A stretch of DNA of 64,000 nt from Marinobacter sp. JH2 (GCF_004353225.1 NZ_CP037934.1:3410001-3474000), one strand, 5' to 3'. Counted from the first letter of the stretch, positions 1 through 9,382 are shown. Notes: a model not told the origin generated them from the sequence alone. A program made the numbers and translations.

Positions 1-437
1 TGCTCAACGTAGGCCGTGAGTTCACGGTCGATGTCTCGCCACGAGCGGGCAATGGTCTTGGGCTTGCCGGTAGTGCCAGAGCTGAGCTGTATCAACTCGC
101 CCCCCGTGGCCTGGCCCGAATGTGCCGGTGCGTCGACAGTCTCCGGGGCGGCATCGCGCAGGCTGTCCCCGAACAGTAAATGGCTGCAACCAGTGTCTTT
201 TGCCAGAGTGAGTGCTGCTTGCCGGGGCGTGCCGGGATGAATAGGCAGCACGCTGGCACCCAGCGGTTTCAGCCACAGGCACAGGGCCAGCCAGTGGGCC
301 GTGTCTTGCAGGCAAACCGCCAAACGGCAGCTGGCCGGATTTTGGAACGGGCCGGAGTTAACCCATGGCGCCACAATGCGGTCACAATCGTCTTGGCTGT
401 AGGGTGTGTTATCAACGTAAAACAAAGGAGCAGTCAC
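1..437 (-). CDS. asbC: AMP-dependent ligase, AsbC-like (partial, cut by window edge)
   Basis: This is the N-terminal 145 residues of an adenylate-forming enzyme; the rest lies beyond position 1. The ATP-binding P-loop signature SSGTTGKPK is at residues 119-127. The start is a GTG whose last two bases begin the TGA stop of the preceding gene (a 4-bp GTGA overlap), so the two are probably translationally coupled. In petrobactin biosynthesis AsbC activates 3,4-dihydroxybenzoate for loading onto the AsbD carrier protein. The role here is inferred from the position directly after two NIS synthetases; the fragment alone shows only that it is an acyl/aryl-AMP ligase. No ATG alternative start fits as well. 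Confidence 0.8.
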   Translation of the reverse strand, partial: MTAPLFYVDNTPYSQDDCDRIVAPWVNSGPFQNPASCRLAVCLQDTAHWLALCLWLKPLGASVLPIHPGTPRQAALTLAKDTGCSHLLFGDSLRDAAPETVDAPAHSGQATGGELIQLSSGTTGKPKTIARSWRDIDRELTAYVE

Positions 438-2260
438 GATAACCTCGCTTGCTGGTGATCGGTGAATGAAACAGGGGAACCGTTCGGGCTGGTGGCCAGT
501 GGATTGGGAACCCAGTGGCTCAAAGTTCCCGTGTCCGGTTGCAGTTTTCGGGTCAGTAGTGATTCGGTTTTTAACCTTGGCTGGTCCCAGCCCAGTTGTG
601 CCAATCGGTGCCGAAGGTCCGGGTGTTGCAAAGCGTATTGGTCCAGCAGCTTGCGCACTTGGGCCCAGAATCGGGTTTCTGCAAACCCGTAAGCATCTTC
701 GAGCAGCAAGGCCAATTCGCTGAGGTTGTAGATGAACAGGGTATCAACAGCCAGCTCTCGCAAGGCTTCGGGGCCCGTCATCCGGTAATAGAGATCATCC
801 GGTGCCTGATCGTAACCGGCTTGGCGTTCGCCGAGATCCGGTTCTGGCGTGGTGGCTGCGAGGTAGTTGCGGGCGTACTCCACACTATCGTGGAAATCCC
901 GCAACAACAGCGCATTGGGCCAGCCTTCCCGTACAATCAGTAGGCTGTTTTGAGCGTGGGCTTCTAAGCCAACGCCGTGGGCGGCCAGCATGTGCCAGAC
1001 CGGCAGAATCAAGGCCGAAAGCGTAGCGTTCAGCCAGGGCTCAAGGCCGTACCGCTGCACCCACGGTTGGATGAACGGCTGGCCGTCGGGTTGCCATTGA
1101 AACAGCGCATTCAGCGGCACCGCCTGTTCGCCCTCGTACAACCGGGCGCTGAGGCTGGTGCGCCAGATGACAGCCAACTCGCCTTCAAGCGGGTGTTGCC
1201 CGGGCAGGGTGCCGGGTTGCGCGATGAAACTCAGGCTGGCGTACTCCGGTAGCAGCCGGAGCGGGTAGTCTTGCGAGAGCCTTGGGTCTGATTCAATAAT
1301 CGCCTCCAACCAGCGGCTGATGGCCGGTGCCGATGGCACCGAATGCGGCTCCAGATGCCGGCGAGAAGAAGTGTTGTGAATGCCCAGTGGCAGCTTGACG
1401 CAAGCCTTGGTGGAATGAGTCAGGTTAAACAGCGAACGCAGCGACTGGCTGGGCTGGTAGCGGTCGCCCAATGGCCCGAGATCGCGAATATCGAAGTCCT
1501 TAAGCTGCCCGGCCAGCGGCCCGGTACTAAGGTGTTGCCATTGCCAAGGGTGCATAGGCACTGCGCCGTAGTCTTGCCAATCAATGCCAACCCGATGAAA
1601 CGCCGCGCGCAGCAAAAACGCCGTTTCCTCGCCCAGCTCTGCTTGCCAGAATGCCAGGTCAGAAGCGGGCAGCTGGCTGGCCAGATAGCAATGAGGTACG
1701 GCCACCCAGTGCAGCCGGAAACCGGCGCTGGCTTCTGGGCTGTAGCGCATTAAATCGTCGGCGCCAAACCCCACCCGGCTTTTGAAACACGGGTGGTAGG
1801 GGTGCCCCTCATGAATGGCCCGGTCCAACGCTTCGCCGTGCAGCGAGCGCCGATCGTATAACGTGCGGGTTTGATGGCTGTTTTGAAGCTGTTCTTCATT
1901 AGCGATAGTGGAGGTCAGTTCTTTCAACAGTATCTGGTGCCGAGATTGGGAGCCGGGTAACTCCTGAATAAGCGCCGTTAGGCTCACCGTCACCGGGCGT
2001 TGATTGCGATAAAAACTCAGGGTTTCAATGTCCAGACGTACGCGACTGAAGCCCCGAACCCGGCCCCGGCAGCGGGCCTGCAACGTGCCTAACGGAAAGT
2101 TTAGCCACTGCCAGCTTTCGCTGCGGGGATCGGTTTTGTAGCAAGGCAGAAGGCCTTCAAACAACAAGGCCTCCAGCAGTTGTCGAAGTACCCGTTGCTG
2201 TGGGGTTTCTGCACGTGCCGCCACCGAAGCGGATTCGGCCAGCGGATTACGCAGCGCCAT
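434..2260 (-). CDS. asbB: NIS siderophore synthetase, IucA/IucC family (AsbB-like)
   Basis: A 608-residue ATP-dependent synthetase that should condense a citrate carboxylate with an amine during siderophore assembly in the cytoplasm. Family motifs visible: the nucleotide-binding HPYHPCFKSR (about 153-162), MHPWQWQ (about 236-242), the SLRSL/KLPLGIHNT stretch (about 273-296) and EAHAQNS (433-439). Length matches the family (about 600). The frame opens further upstream, but the ATG at 2260 gives the family N-terminus; it lies inside the last codons of the upstream synthetase, a 14-bp overlap, and the gene ends in a 4-bp overlap with the adenylating enzyme. By order it corresponds to AsbB of petrobactin synthesis; other two-synthetase NIS siderophores cannot be excluded from this window. 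Confidence 0.85.
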   Translation of the reverse strand: MALRNPLAESASVAARAETPQQRVLRQLLEALLFEGLLPCYKTDPRSESWQWLNFPLGTLQARCRGRVRGFSRVRLDIETLSFYRNQRPVTVSLTALIQELPGSQSRHQILLKELTSTIANEEQLQNSHQTRTLYDRRSLHGEALDRAIHEGHPYHPCFKSRVGFGADDLMRYSPEASAGFRLHWVAVPHCYLASQLPASDLAFWQAELGEETAFLLRAAFHRVGIDWQDYGAVPMHPWQWQHLSTGPLAGQLKDFDIRDLGPLGDRYQPSQSLRSLFNLTHSTKACVKLPLGIHNTSSRRHLEPHSVPSAPAISRWLEAIIESDPRLSQDYPLRLLPEYASLSFIAQPGTLPGQHPLEGELAVIWRTSLSARLYEGEQAVPLNALFQWQPDGQPFIQPWVQRYGLEPWLNATLSALILPVWHMLAAHGVGLEAHAQNSLLIVREGWPNALLLRDFHDSVEYARNYLAATTPEPDLGERQAGYDQAPDDLYYRMTGPEALRELAVDTLFIYNLSELALLLEDAYGFAETRFWAQVRKLLDQYALQHPDLRHRLAQLGWDQPRLKTESLLTRKLQPDTGTLSHWVPNPLATSPNGSPVSFTDHQQARLS

Positions 2261-4058
2261 GGTGCACCTCAACGGCTTGTTTGCGTAGCTGGCTGGGTAG
2301 TACAGATTGCACACGGCGACACAGCGGGTTGGGGATGCTGGTATACACGGCCATTTCCAGCTCGGCGTTCAGCTCATCGACATCGTGCACACGGGTCAGC
2401 AGGTTGCCTTTGTAGGGCAGGCAGCTGTCTTCCAGCAACATGGCCACCAACGGGCGCGCCGGGCCATCGAGGCGCCCCCGTTCCGCTTGCAGGAAACCAC
2501 GCAATTGCCGCAGCAGCACCGCCTCTGACACCAGCCCGTCCGCACCAAAGCGGGCAATCACTGAAAATAGCTGGTTCACAATCAGGTAGTAACAGAAGCG
2601 GTCGCGAATCATCGCATCCCGATAGAACAGCTCCGGAGTATCACGCACATCCGGGCACAGCGCCGTCAATGACTCGCGCCGACTCTCGGACAGGTAGTAG
2701 CCTTGGTTGTCCCGGTAGTAATAGGCATCCGGGTAGCCGCCGCGAATGTCCAGAAGGCTGTTCTGTTGATGGGCTTCCAGCGCAATGCCGTATTCGTCGT
2801 ACAGCCGCAGGGCGGGCGCGATGGCGCAGGCGAGGTAATGCTGGAACCAATCCCGACTGACGGATGCCAGACTGCGGTTTTCATTTAGCGCCACGCCTTC
2901 GATCAGGCTCAGCAACCGGGAATTGCGCCCCGGCAAAGGGTCTTGGGTCAGCGCAGCAAGGCTGATCACGCCGTGGCCCTTGGGGAAGGGGTTTTCCCGA
3001 AAGATCACCTCAAACCCGCTTTCGGCCTGCCCGGGCAGTTTTACCGTTAAGTAGGCGGGATCTTGCAGGATGCGGAACGCAGGCTCGTTCTCGGCAAAGC
3101 CGGTTTGTTGAATTAACCGGGCCATCACCACGCCGGCTCGCAACTCCGGCACCTTGTTAACCCGCAATGAGTTTGTCACTTTGACCGGAATGGAGAACTT
3201 CAGCATCCAGTCGGCTTGCTCGCTGTAAAGAGTACGCACGGACGACGTTGCGGAAAACTCCGGCCCCAGCGCTCCCAAGGGATGAATTACACCGTCTTCA
3301 ACGGCGCTTTGCACAGGCGGTTGCAGTAGCAACCACTGGGCCTGCAGCGGGTGGGCCGGTATCAGAACGTGGTCGTCGGGCAGGTTTAATGTGGGGTGGC
3401 CACCTTTGATCAGAAACTCTGCCATAGTGCTGGCGGGCAAAGCGGTTGCCGAATCTTCCTCCACGCAGGATTTGTGCACCATGAAGTAATGCAGCTGAAA
3501 CCGGTTTGTCAGCTCGGGCGCGTAAGCGTCTTGCTGCCATTCCGGCATGCCTTGCCGGCTTTTCGGAGTGGGGTGGCTGGCGTGGCCGAACAGCAGGGAT
3601 TGCTCAGCCTCAAGAAACCCGTTCTGGTGAAGGCGCGGGTCGTGCCGGCGTTTGGCAACGTAGCGGGTCATCACGCCGTAGCTGTCGGTCAGCCGGTGCA
3701 GCAGCTCCAGTTCCCGCAGTTTGCGCAGTTCCGGCACCATGCCCGCCGAACGAGCGTAGAGCTCCCGCACCAGCAGGCACATGGCCTGAAAGGGCTCAAT
3801 CTCGGCCCAGCAATAGCGGCCGCTCAGCCACTGCTGTACTTTGCCGTAGCGATGCCGGCCAAGGTCAGAATGGTACACAATGTTGATGGCGAGGCGGGAG
3901 CGCTGGCTTTCAAGTGACAGCTCGCAGGTCCATTGGTTGGGCGTGCGGGCAGAGCGAGTGTTTTCACGCCACTGACCGGGATCTATTTCCTGCAGATAAC
4001 CATGAAGAAAAGCTTGAAAGCTTGCCTGTTCGGCAATCGCGCGGGCGGACGGTCCCAT
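2247..4058 (-). CDS. asbA: NIS siderophore synthetase, IucA/IucC family (AsbA-like)
   Basis: First gene of the siderophore operon, 603 residues. Motifs: HASHPTPKSRQG (about 159-170), IPAHPLQAQW (about 233-242), TSSVRTLYS (about 271-279), KFSIPVKVTNSLR (about 287-299) and EAHQQNS near residue 460, all typical of IucA/IucC-type synthetases with a C-terminal FhuF-like domain. AsbA joins citrate to spermidine in petrobactin synthesis; that substrate is inferred from operon order and the likely taxon. The start has a GGAG ribosome site 7 nt upstream. A candidate Fur box overlapping a TATAAT lies about 40 bp upstream, so iron repression is expected. The MATE exporter gene lies 86 bp upstream on the same strand. 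Confidence 0.87.
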   Translation of the reverse strand: MGPSARAIAEQASFQAFLHGYLQEIDPGQWRENTRSARTPNQWTCELSLESQRSRLAINIVYHSDLGRHRYGKVQQWLSGRYCWAEIEPFQAMCLLVRELYARSAGMVPELRKLRELELLHRLTDSYGVMTRYVAKRRHDPRLHQNGFLEAEQSLLFGHASHPTPKSRQGMPEWQQDAYAPELTNRFQLHYFMVHKSCVEEDSATALPASTMAEFLIKGGHPTLNLPDDHVLIPAHPLQAQWLLLQPPVQSAVEDGVIHPLGALGPEFSATSSVRTLYSEQADWMLKFSIPVKVTNSLRVNKVPELRAGVVMARLIQQTGFAENEPAFRILQDPAYLTVKLPGQAESGFEVIFRENPFPKGHGVISLAALTQDPLPGRNSRLLSLIEGVALNENRSLASVSRDWFQHYLACAIAPALRLYDEYGIALEAHQQNSLLDIRGGYPDAYYYRDNQGYYLSESRRESLTALCPDVRDTPELFYRDAMIRDRFCYYLIVNQLFSVIARFGADGLVSEAVLLRQLRGFLQAERGRLDGPARPLVAMLLEDSCLPYKGNLLTRVHDVDELNAELEMAVYTSIPNPLCRRVQSVLPSQLRKQAVEVHHGAA

Positions 4059-4096
4059 GTCGACACTCCAAAGTCAGAATTTGGAGTTAATCTAAA

Positions 4097-4111
4097 TGAG
4101 AATTATACTCA
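4097..4111 (-). promoter_or_regulatory. Candidate Fur box over the asbA promoter
   Basis: The 15-mer TGAGAATTATACTCA fits the 7-1-7 Fur pattern (TGATAAT-n-ATTATCA) with most positions kept. On the minus strand it contains TATAAT (positions 4107-4102), a consensus -10 hexamer for transcription toward asbA, so Fur binding would block RNA polymerase. Site call is by eye. Confidence 0.65.
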
Positions 4112-4144
4112 ATTGAAATATATTTACATCTTTTACATTTGGCG

Positions 4145-5512
4145 CTAAGCCGTGCGGGACATAATCAAACGCTGGGGCCGAAAGCGAATAAACAGCGCCA
4201 GCGCGAGCCCGAAGGTCAGCCATTCGGCGATAGGCAGCGCCAGTAGTAGCGGCCAGTCTGGTGCAAAGCGGGTGATACTCATCAGCAACAGAGCCGGTAG
4301 CACCAGGCTGCGGGAGAACGCCACCACCGCCGAGGGCAGAGGTTGGTGGGTGGCGGTGAGGTATACCGACAGCAGTACGTTGATGCCGTTGACCAAAAAA
4401 AGCGGCCAAAGGATGGCGAGATACTGATCGGCTAACTGCGCCGTGGCCGGGTCTGCCGAAGTGTCGAGGAACAGCCGAACCACGTCATTGCCGAATAGCC
4501 ATACCGTGCCGACCAGTGTCAGTGCCAAGGCCAGAATCACCATAGCCCCGCAGCCCATGAACCGACGGATGCGTTCGGCATTGCCTGCGCCCAGATTGTG
4601 GCTGATCAACACATGCATTGCGTCGGCAATGCCGTAAAACACCATCAGGCTGAGGAAGATCAGGTAGTTCACTACGGTGAATGCCGCCACCCCGGCCAGC
4701 CCCTGAGACGTCATCAGCAGCCAGTTGATTAGCAGCATCACCAAGCCCACCGACATCTCGTTGATCCACTCAGACACGCCATTGGCGAAGGCCTTGGGCA
4801 CTTCGCGCCAGTTTTGTTGCTGCAGCCGGAATGTCAGCTTGCGCGTGGGTTTGGCAAAATACAGAGCCAACACCGAGAGCTGCAGGACCTGAGCTATGCC
4901 GGTGGCGATGGCGGCACCGCGCAGGCCGTATTCCAGATACCCCACCAGCAACGCATCCAGTGCAATGTTGGCAGCCGCACCCAACACCAGTGCCGTGGTG
5001 GCCAGCCCGGGAAAACCGTCTACCCGAACGAAGTAATACAGCACCATGGTCAGCAGCTGCACCACTATCACCCAGATAATCACCAGATAGTATTCGGACA
5101 TCAGCGGGAAGACGCTGGGTGACGCCCCGAGTAATCGATAAATGGATTCGTGAAACAGCAGCCCGACCAGCGCGCCGGTCAAAGCCAGCGCCAGCGTTGC
5201 TGTCATGCATTTGCTGAAGATCGCAGAGGCGGCAGCCCGGTTGCCTTCACCCAAATTTCGACCGGCCCGTACCGTGCCTCCAATGGCTAACGCCAACGCC
5301 AGCCCGAACATTAGCGTAAACCAGGGAATCAGCAGGTTCAGCGCCGCGAGCGCGTCGGCCCCGGCAAAATTGCCGATGAAAATGCCATCCACAATGCTGG
5401 CGGTGGTGAGCGCGAGCAGCCCGGCCACCGAGGGTAGGGCATAGCGGAAAAAAGCCGGCCAATAAGGGCCGGCCAGGATTGGGTCGTTCGCTTCTGCGTT
5501 AGGGCTGGTCAT
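4145..5512 (-). CDS. MATE family multidrug/metabolite efflux transporter
   Basis: A 455-residue inner-membrane antiporter with about 12 hydrophobic segments in two repeated halves and the MatE pattern (for example ASIVDGIFIGNFAGADALAA near the N-terminus). MATE proteins export cationic or amphipathic compounds using Na+ or H+. The ATG at 5512, with GGAAG just upstream, is preferred over the longer frame because it clears the end of trpC (22-bp gap). It lies between trpC and the petrobactin genes on the same strand, so siderophore export is possible. The Fur box lies between it and asbA, so it is probably not transcribed from the iron-regulated promoter. Substrate unknown. Confidence 0.82.
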   Translation of the reverse strand: MTSPNAEANDPILAGPYWPAFFRYALPSVAGLLALTTASIVDGIFIGNFAGADALAALNLLIPWFTLMFGLALALAIGGTVRAGRNLGEGNRAAASAIFSKCMTATLALALTGALVGLLFHESIYRLLGASPSVFPLMSEYYLVIIWVIVVQLLTMVLYYFVRVDGFPGLATTALVLGAAANIALDALLVGYLEYGLRGAAIATGIAQVLQLSVLALYFAKPTRKLTFRLQQQNWREVPKAFANGVSEWINEMSVGLVMLLINWLLMTSQGLAGVAAFTVVNYLIFLSLMVFYGIADAMHVLISHNLGAGNAERIRRFMGCGAMVILALALTLVGTVWLFGNDVVRLFLDTSADPATAQLADQYLAILWPLFLVNGINVLLSVYLTATHQPLPSAVVAFSRSLVLPALLLMSITRFAPDWPLLLALPIAEWLTFGLALALFIRFRPQRLIMSRTA

Positions 5513-5534
5513 TGCGCTTCCATGGCTGAATGAA

Positions 5535-6347
5535 TCAGCTGAATAGTTCTTGCAGCTTCTCGCCGGGTTCCGGTGCACGCATAAACGACTCGCCGATCAG
5601 GAAACCGTAAATACCGCGCTCGGTCATGGTCTGCACGTCTGCACGGGTCATAATGCCGCTTTCGGTAATGGCCAAACGGTCAGACCCAATGCGCTGATAC
5701 AGGTCGAAGGTGGTGTCCAGCGACACCTCGAAGGTGTGCAGGTTACGGTTGTTAATACCCACGAGTGGAGTGCTCAAGGTTAGCGCATCGTCCATCTCTT
5801 CGCCGTTGTGCACTTCCACCAACACATCCAGCCCGATCTCATGGGCAATGCCTTCCAATTCCTGCATCTGGTCTTTGGTCAGGCAGGCGGCGATCAGCAG
5901 AATGCAGTCGGCGCCGATGGCACGGCTTTCGTAGACCTGATACGGCGCGACCATGAAATCCTTGCGGATCACCGGCAGGCTGCAGGCCGCTCGTGCTGCT
6001 TTCAGATAGTCTTCGTGGCCTTGGAAGAAGTCTTGGTCAGTCAATACTGACAAACAGGCCGCGCCGCCTTTTTCGTAGCTTTCAGCAATGGCTTCCGGCT
6101 CGAACGGGTCGCGCAGAATGCCTTTGCTGGGGGAGGCTTTTTTGATCTCGGCAATCACCGCCGTCTGCTGTTGTTCAATGCGCGAACGCAGAGCATTCGC
6201 GAAGCCTCGCGCCGGCGGCTGGTCGCCTGCCATGGCCTTGAGGTCAGCCATGGAGGTTTTCGGTTTGCGCTCGTCCACTTCCTGCCATTTGCGCTCCACA
6301 ATCTTGCGCAGAATGGTGGGGGTACGATCATTGTGCCTGTTTGTCAT
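5535..6347 (-). CDS. trpC: Indole-3-glycerol-phosphate synthase
   Basis: Closes the indole ring of CdRP to give indole-3-glycerol phosphate in tryptophan synthesis. The 270-residue monofunctional TIM barrel shows [14 protein letters not shown] (about 63-76), IRKDFM, GINNRNL, ITESGI and the phosphate-binding GFLIGESFM near the C-terminus, in the expected order. The frame opens upstream, but the ATG at 6347 lies 7 bp after the trpD stop and gives the family N-terminus. Third gene of trpG-trpD-trpC. No fused PRAI domain is present, unlike the enteric enzyme. Confidence 0.96.
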   Translation of the reverse strand: MTNRHNDRTPTILRKIVERKWQEVDERKPKTSMADLKAMAGDQPPARGFANALRSRIEQQQTAVIAEIKKASPSKGILRDPFEPEAIAESYEKGGAACLSVLTDQDFFQGHEDYLKAARAACSLPVIRKDFMVAPYQVYESRAIGADCILLIAACLTKDQMQELEGIAHEIGLDVLVEVHNGEEMDDALTLSTPLVGINNRNLHTFEVSLDTTFDLYQRIGSDRLAITESGIMTRADVQTMTERGIYGFLIGESFMRAPEPGEKLQELFS

Positions 6348-6354
6348 GTCGGCC

Positions 6355-7383
6355 TCAGAAGCAGTGGGAAAAATCGGCAAGCTCAGACATCTTGCCTGCA
6401 GCCAGGCCAGAGCCCATGGCGTCCAGCGCCATTTCTACGCCCATTTGCGGCGTGTTGGCCAAACCGGCAATGTAAATCGCCGCGCCGGCGTTCAAGGCGA
6501 TCATGTCGCGGGCTTTTTCGGTGGTTTCGTCGTGCTGACGACCGAACGCTGAACGGATGAGCTTCAGGGATTCTTCAGACGAATCCACGGTCAGGCCTAC
6601 GAGCGCTTGGCTCTTGATGCCGAGATCTTCGGGGGTGATGCTGTATTCAGTGATGGTGCCGTCTTTCAATTCGGCCACGTAGGTCTCGGTGGCCAGGCTG
6701 ATTTCATCCAGCCCGTCTTTCGAGTGCACCACCATGATGTGCTCGGCACCCAAACGCTGCATCACCTCCGCCATCGGGCGGCACAGGGCTTTGGTGAACA
6801 CTCCGATCAGCTGACGCTTCACGCCCGCGGGGTTGGTCATGGGGCCAAGGATGTTGAAAATGGTCCGGCAGCCCAGTTCTTTGCGGGGGCCAATGGCGTG
6901 CTTCATCGCGCCGTGGTGAGACGGGGCAAACATAAAGCCCACGCCGATTTCTTCCACGCAGCGGGCAACTTCTTCCGGTGACATGGTTAGATTCACACCG
7001 GCTTTCTCAATCAAATCGGCACTGCCGCTCTTGGATGACACGCCCCGGTTACCGTGCTTAGCCACAAAGCCGCCAGCCGCGGCAACCACGAACGAGGCCG
7101 CAGACGATACGTTGAACAGATTCGCACCATCACCGCCCGTACCCACGATATCAACCAGCGGCTCCGCATTAATCTCAACTTTGGTGACCAACTCCCGCAT
7201 GACTTCGGTGGCACCGGTAATCTCGTCAATGTTTTCGCTCTTCAGGCGCAACCCCATCAGAAAGGCACCCACCTGCGCATCGGTGGCTTCGCCTTTCATC
7301 ACGATGCGCATCACATCCTTCATTTCCTCACGGGACAAATCCAGATTGGCAGCAATGCGGTCGAGGGCTTGTTTCATATCCAT
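6355..7383 (-). CDS. trpD: Anthranilate phosphoribosyltransferase
   Basis: Transfers phosphoribose from PRPP to anthranilate. The 342-residue protein carries the glycine-rich PRPP loop GTGGDG (about residue 81), [15 protein letters not shown], and the N-terminal helical domain of the family. It is not fused to the glutaminase. The start used has AAGGA about 9 nt upstream; an ATG two codons later is possible. It lies 16 bp after trpG and 7 bp before trpC, so the three are one transcription unit. Confidence 0.96.
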   Translation of the reverse strand: MDMKQALDRIAANLDLSREEMKDVMRIVMKGEATDAQVGAFLMGLRLKSENIDEITGATEVMRELVTKVEINAEPLVDIVGTGGDGANLFNVSSAASFVVAAAGGFVAKHGNRGVSSKSGSADLIEKAGVNLTMSPEEVARCVEEIGVGFMFAPSHHGAMKHAIGPRKELGCRTIFNILGPMTNPAGVKRQLIGVFTKALCRPMAEVMQRLGAEHIMVVHSKDGLDEISLATETYVAELKDGTITEYSITPEDLGIKSQALVGLTVDSSEESLKLIRSAFGRQHDETTEKARDMIALNAGAAIYIAGLANTPQMGVEMALDAMGSGLAAGKMSELADFSHCF

Positions 7384-7399
7384 GCGGGGGTGTCCTTTC

Positions 7400-7978
7400 T
7401 TAGGATTTGAGGAAGTTGCGCAGCAATTCGTGGCCTTGCTCGGTCATGATCGATTCGGGGTGGAACTGCACGCCTTCAATCGGCAAAGTCTTGTGGCGCA
7501 CGCCCATGATTTCTTCGATGGAACCGTCTTCGTTGCGGGTCCAGGCGGTCACTTCCAGGCAATCCGGCAGGGTGTTCTGATCAATCACCAAACTGTGGTA
7601 ACGGGTAGCTTGTAGAGGATTGTTCAAACCCCGGAACACGCCTGTGTCTTTGTGGTAAACGGGGGATACCTTGCCGTGCATCACGCGCCCGGCGCGAATG
7701 GTGTCGCCGCCAAATACCTGCCCGATAGACTGATGGCCAAGGCAAATGCCCAGAATCGGAAGCTTGCCGGCAAAATGACGAATGGCTTCCATGGAAATGC
7801 CCGCTTCGTTAGGGGTGCAGGGGCCGGGGGAAATAACCAGCCGCTCCGGGTTCAGCGCCTCGATTTCCTCAATGGTGATTTCATCGTTCCGGTGCACCTG
7901 AACCTCGGTACCCAGCTCGGCCAGATACTGGACAATGTTGTAGGTGAAGGAATCGTAGTTATCAATCATCAGCAGCAT
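7400..7978 (-). CDS. trpG: Anthranilate synthase component II (glutamine amidotransferase)
   Basis: Supplies ammonia from glutamine to TrpE for anthranilate synthesis. The 192-residue class I glutaminase has the nucleophile in GICLGHQ (Cys79) and the His-Glu pair in VQFHPES near the C-terminus. First gene of trpGDC. Its partner TrpE is encoded about 15.6 kb away. A PabA role in folate synthesis is also possible, as one amidotransferase often serves both enzymes. Confidence 0.95.
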   Translation of the reverse strand: MLLMIDNYDSFTYNIVQYLAELGTEVQVHRNDEITIEEIEALNPERLVISPGPCTPNEAGISMEAIRHFAGKLPILGICLGHQSIGQVFGGDTIRAGRVMHGKVSPVYHKDTGVFRGLNNPLQATRYHSLVIDQNTLPDCLEVTAWTRNEDGSIEEIMGVRHKTLPIEGVQFHPESIMTEQGHELLRNFLKS

Positions 7979-8192
7979 AGCAGTTCTAACCTATCGTTTT
8001 GTAAGTGTATTTTACTGCCGTGCTGGCGGTGTTACTCACAATATTACTCTCAGTGGCTTTCGTTTGAAATGAGTGCGTTTAAAGACGAACGATTATTGCA
8101 GCCGGCAGGCACCGGTACAACAGTCAGTTACTCGAGAGCATCCAGCAGGAAAGTCCTTTTTCCTTTATTCGCTTTGAAAATGGCTACTTCTG
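7979..8192. other. Intergenic region upstream of trpGDC
   Basis: 214 bp between trpG and the thioesterase gene, both on the minus strand. It must hold the trpGDC promoter. No Trp-codon leader peptide or strong terminator hairpin was seen, so attenuation of trpGDC is not supported. Confidence 0.5.
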
Positions 8193-8669
8193 CTATTTCT
8201 TCTTCACCGAGACCCACATTGCAATTTCCATCCGCGCAACCGAAACGCCCTGCCGGTCTTTAATGTCGACATTAGCAGTGAACTCGTCAGCGTCGGGCCA
8301 GACGTCGGGCAGAGTCCCTGTTGCTACGGCGGTTAAATCGCTGGTGGCTTTGCTGAGGTACTCGACTTTCATTCCTTTGGGGATCCATCGATGAGTCGTC
8401 GGTATGCTGACGTCTGTCATCATACCTCCGGCCAACTCGGCCATATTGCACATAGCAATAGCGTGAACCGTGCCCAGATGATTTTGTATCGCGCGATGTT
8501 TTTTGACTTGGACTTCTGCTTTTCCTGGTCGCAGGTCCGTCATGAGCGGCTTGATGGAATTGAAATATGGCGCCTTGATACACACGCCTTTGCTGAACAG
8601 TTGGCGCCCCATGGGGAGCGAACTCATTTTTTGGAACAGCGCGAGGTTGGGTTGAATCGTATTTTTCAT
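8193..8669 (-). CDS. Hotdog-fold thioesterase-like protein, DUF4442
   Basis: A 158-residue protein resembling the DUF4442/PaaI-like hotdog family, which hydrolyses or binds acyl-CoA thioesters. Visible features are the central helix region with HLGTVHAIAMCNMAELAGG (about residues 84-102) followed by alternating strands ending in MEIAMWVSVKKK. It is divergent from a TetR-type regulator across a 78-bp gap holding a perfect palindrome, so it is probably the regulator's target. Substrate cannot be told. Confidence 0.75.
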   Translation of the reverse strand: MKNTIQPNLALFQKMSSLPMGRQLFSKGVCIKAPYFNSIKPLMTDLRPGKAEVQVKKHRAIQNHLGTVHAIAMCNMAELAGGMMTDVSIPTTHRWIPKGMKVEYLSKATSDLTAVATGTLPDVWPDADEFTANVDIKDRQGVSVARMEIAMWVSVKKK

Positions 8670-8697
8670 AATCAGCGGTACCGTTGTTAAGTTTTTT

Positions 8698-8723
8698 AGA
8701 ATATTATTCTAGAATAATATTCT
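8698..8723. promoter_or_regulatory. Perfect 26-bp palindrome, probable TetR-family operator
   Basis: Each half reads AGAATATTATTCT, and the whole 26 bp equals its own reverse complement, itself composed of two shorter palindromes. It sits 28 bp before the thioesterase start and 24 bp before the TetR start, the usual place for an operator controlling both divergent genes. Confidence 0.75.
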
Positions 8724-8747
8724 GTCAATGGCTGAGGAGCCGATCAG

Positions 8748-9374
8748 ATGGAGCCAGCATTTGAGCGTGCGTACCCGGGCACCAATAAAGCGACGAAGCG
8801 CCATATTTTGAGTTGCGCGTTAAAGTGTTTTGATGAGGGGAGATTCGAGGCTGTAACGATCGAGGAAATCAGGGAGAAATCCGGTAGCAGCACGGGGACG
8901 ATTTACCATCATTTTGGCAGCAAGGAAGGCTTGGCCGCGGCGATTTATTTCGCGGCCCTTGATGACCAGCAGGCGAGCTTCAAGGTCGCGCTGCTGAAGA
9001 CGAGCAGCGTTCGCGAGGCCCTCAAAGCATGGGTTAGTGTCTACGTTGAATGGATTGTTGGAAACCCCCGCCTCGCGCGCTTTATGTTTGAATCTCGTAA
9101 AAGTATTTCTACCGGGGCGCGAAAAGAGCAGTTAAAGGAGCGCAATGAGGTGCGCTATGGAGCGCTTAATAAGTTTTTGTTAATTGCTGTTGAAGCAGGC
9201 CTGATTCGCTCATTGCCAGCTGAAACCTATCCGTCACTACTGATTGGTCAGTCGGAAAACTACTGTCGCGCGTGGCTATCGGGCCGTGTAACCACGTCCC
9301 CACTAGAGCACATTGATGTGTTCGCTGATGCGGCTTGGCGCTCTATAGCGGTTGCCCCAGGTGCAGACGCCTGA
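8748..9374 (+). CDS. TetR/AcrR-family transcriptional regulator
   Basis: A 208-residue one-component repressor. The N-terminal helix-turn-helix is at about residues 15-62, with VTIEEIREKSGSSTGTIYHHFGSKEGL typical of the family; the C-terminal ligand domain is not specific. The ATG at 8748 has GAGGAG 8 nt upstream. It is divergent from the DUF4442 gene, and the palindrome between them suggests autoregulation plus control of that gene, perhaps sensing an acyl-CoA or fatty acid (inference from the partner only). Confidence 0.9.
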   Translation: MEPAFERAYPGTNKATKRHILSCALKCFDEGRFEAVTIEEIREKSGSSTGTIYHHFGSKEGLAAAIYFAALDDQQASFKVALLKTSSVREALKAWVSVYVEWIVGNPRLARFMFESRKSISTGARKEQLKERNEVRYGALNKFLLIAVEAGLIRSLPAETYPSLLIGQSENYCRAWLSGRVTTSPLEHIDVFADAAWRSIAVAPGADA

Positions 9375-9382
9375 AGCCGAGA

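Noticed and set aside
2180..2860. A 226-codon plus-strand frame opposite the siderophore synthetases
   Set aside because: It is low-complexity and Arg/Ala/Gly-rich, antisense to two well-supported genes.
7979..8192. A Trp leader peptide before trpGDC
   Set aside because: The region has no short frame with Trp codons and no terminator-like hairpin.
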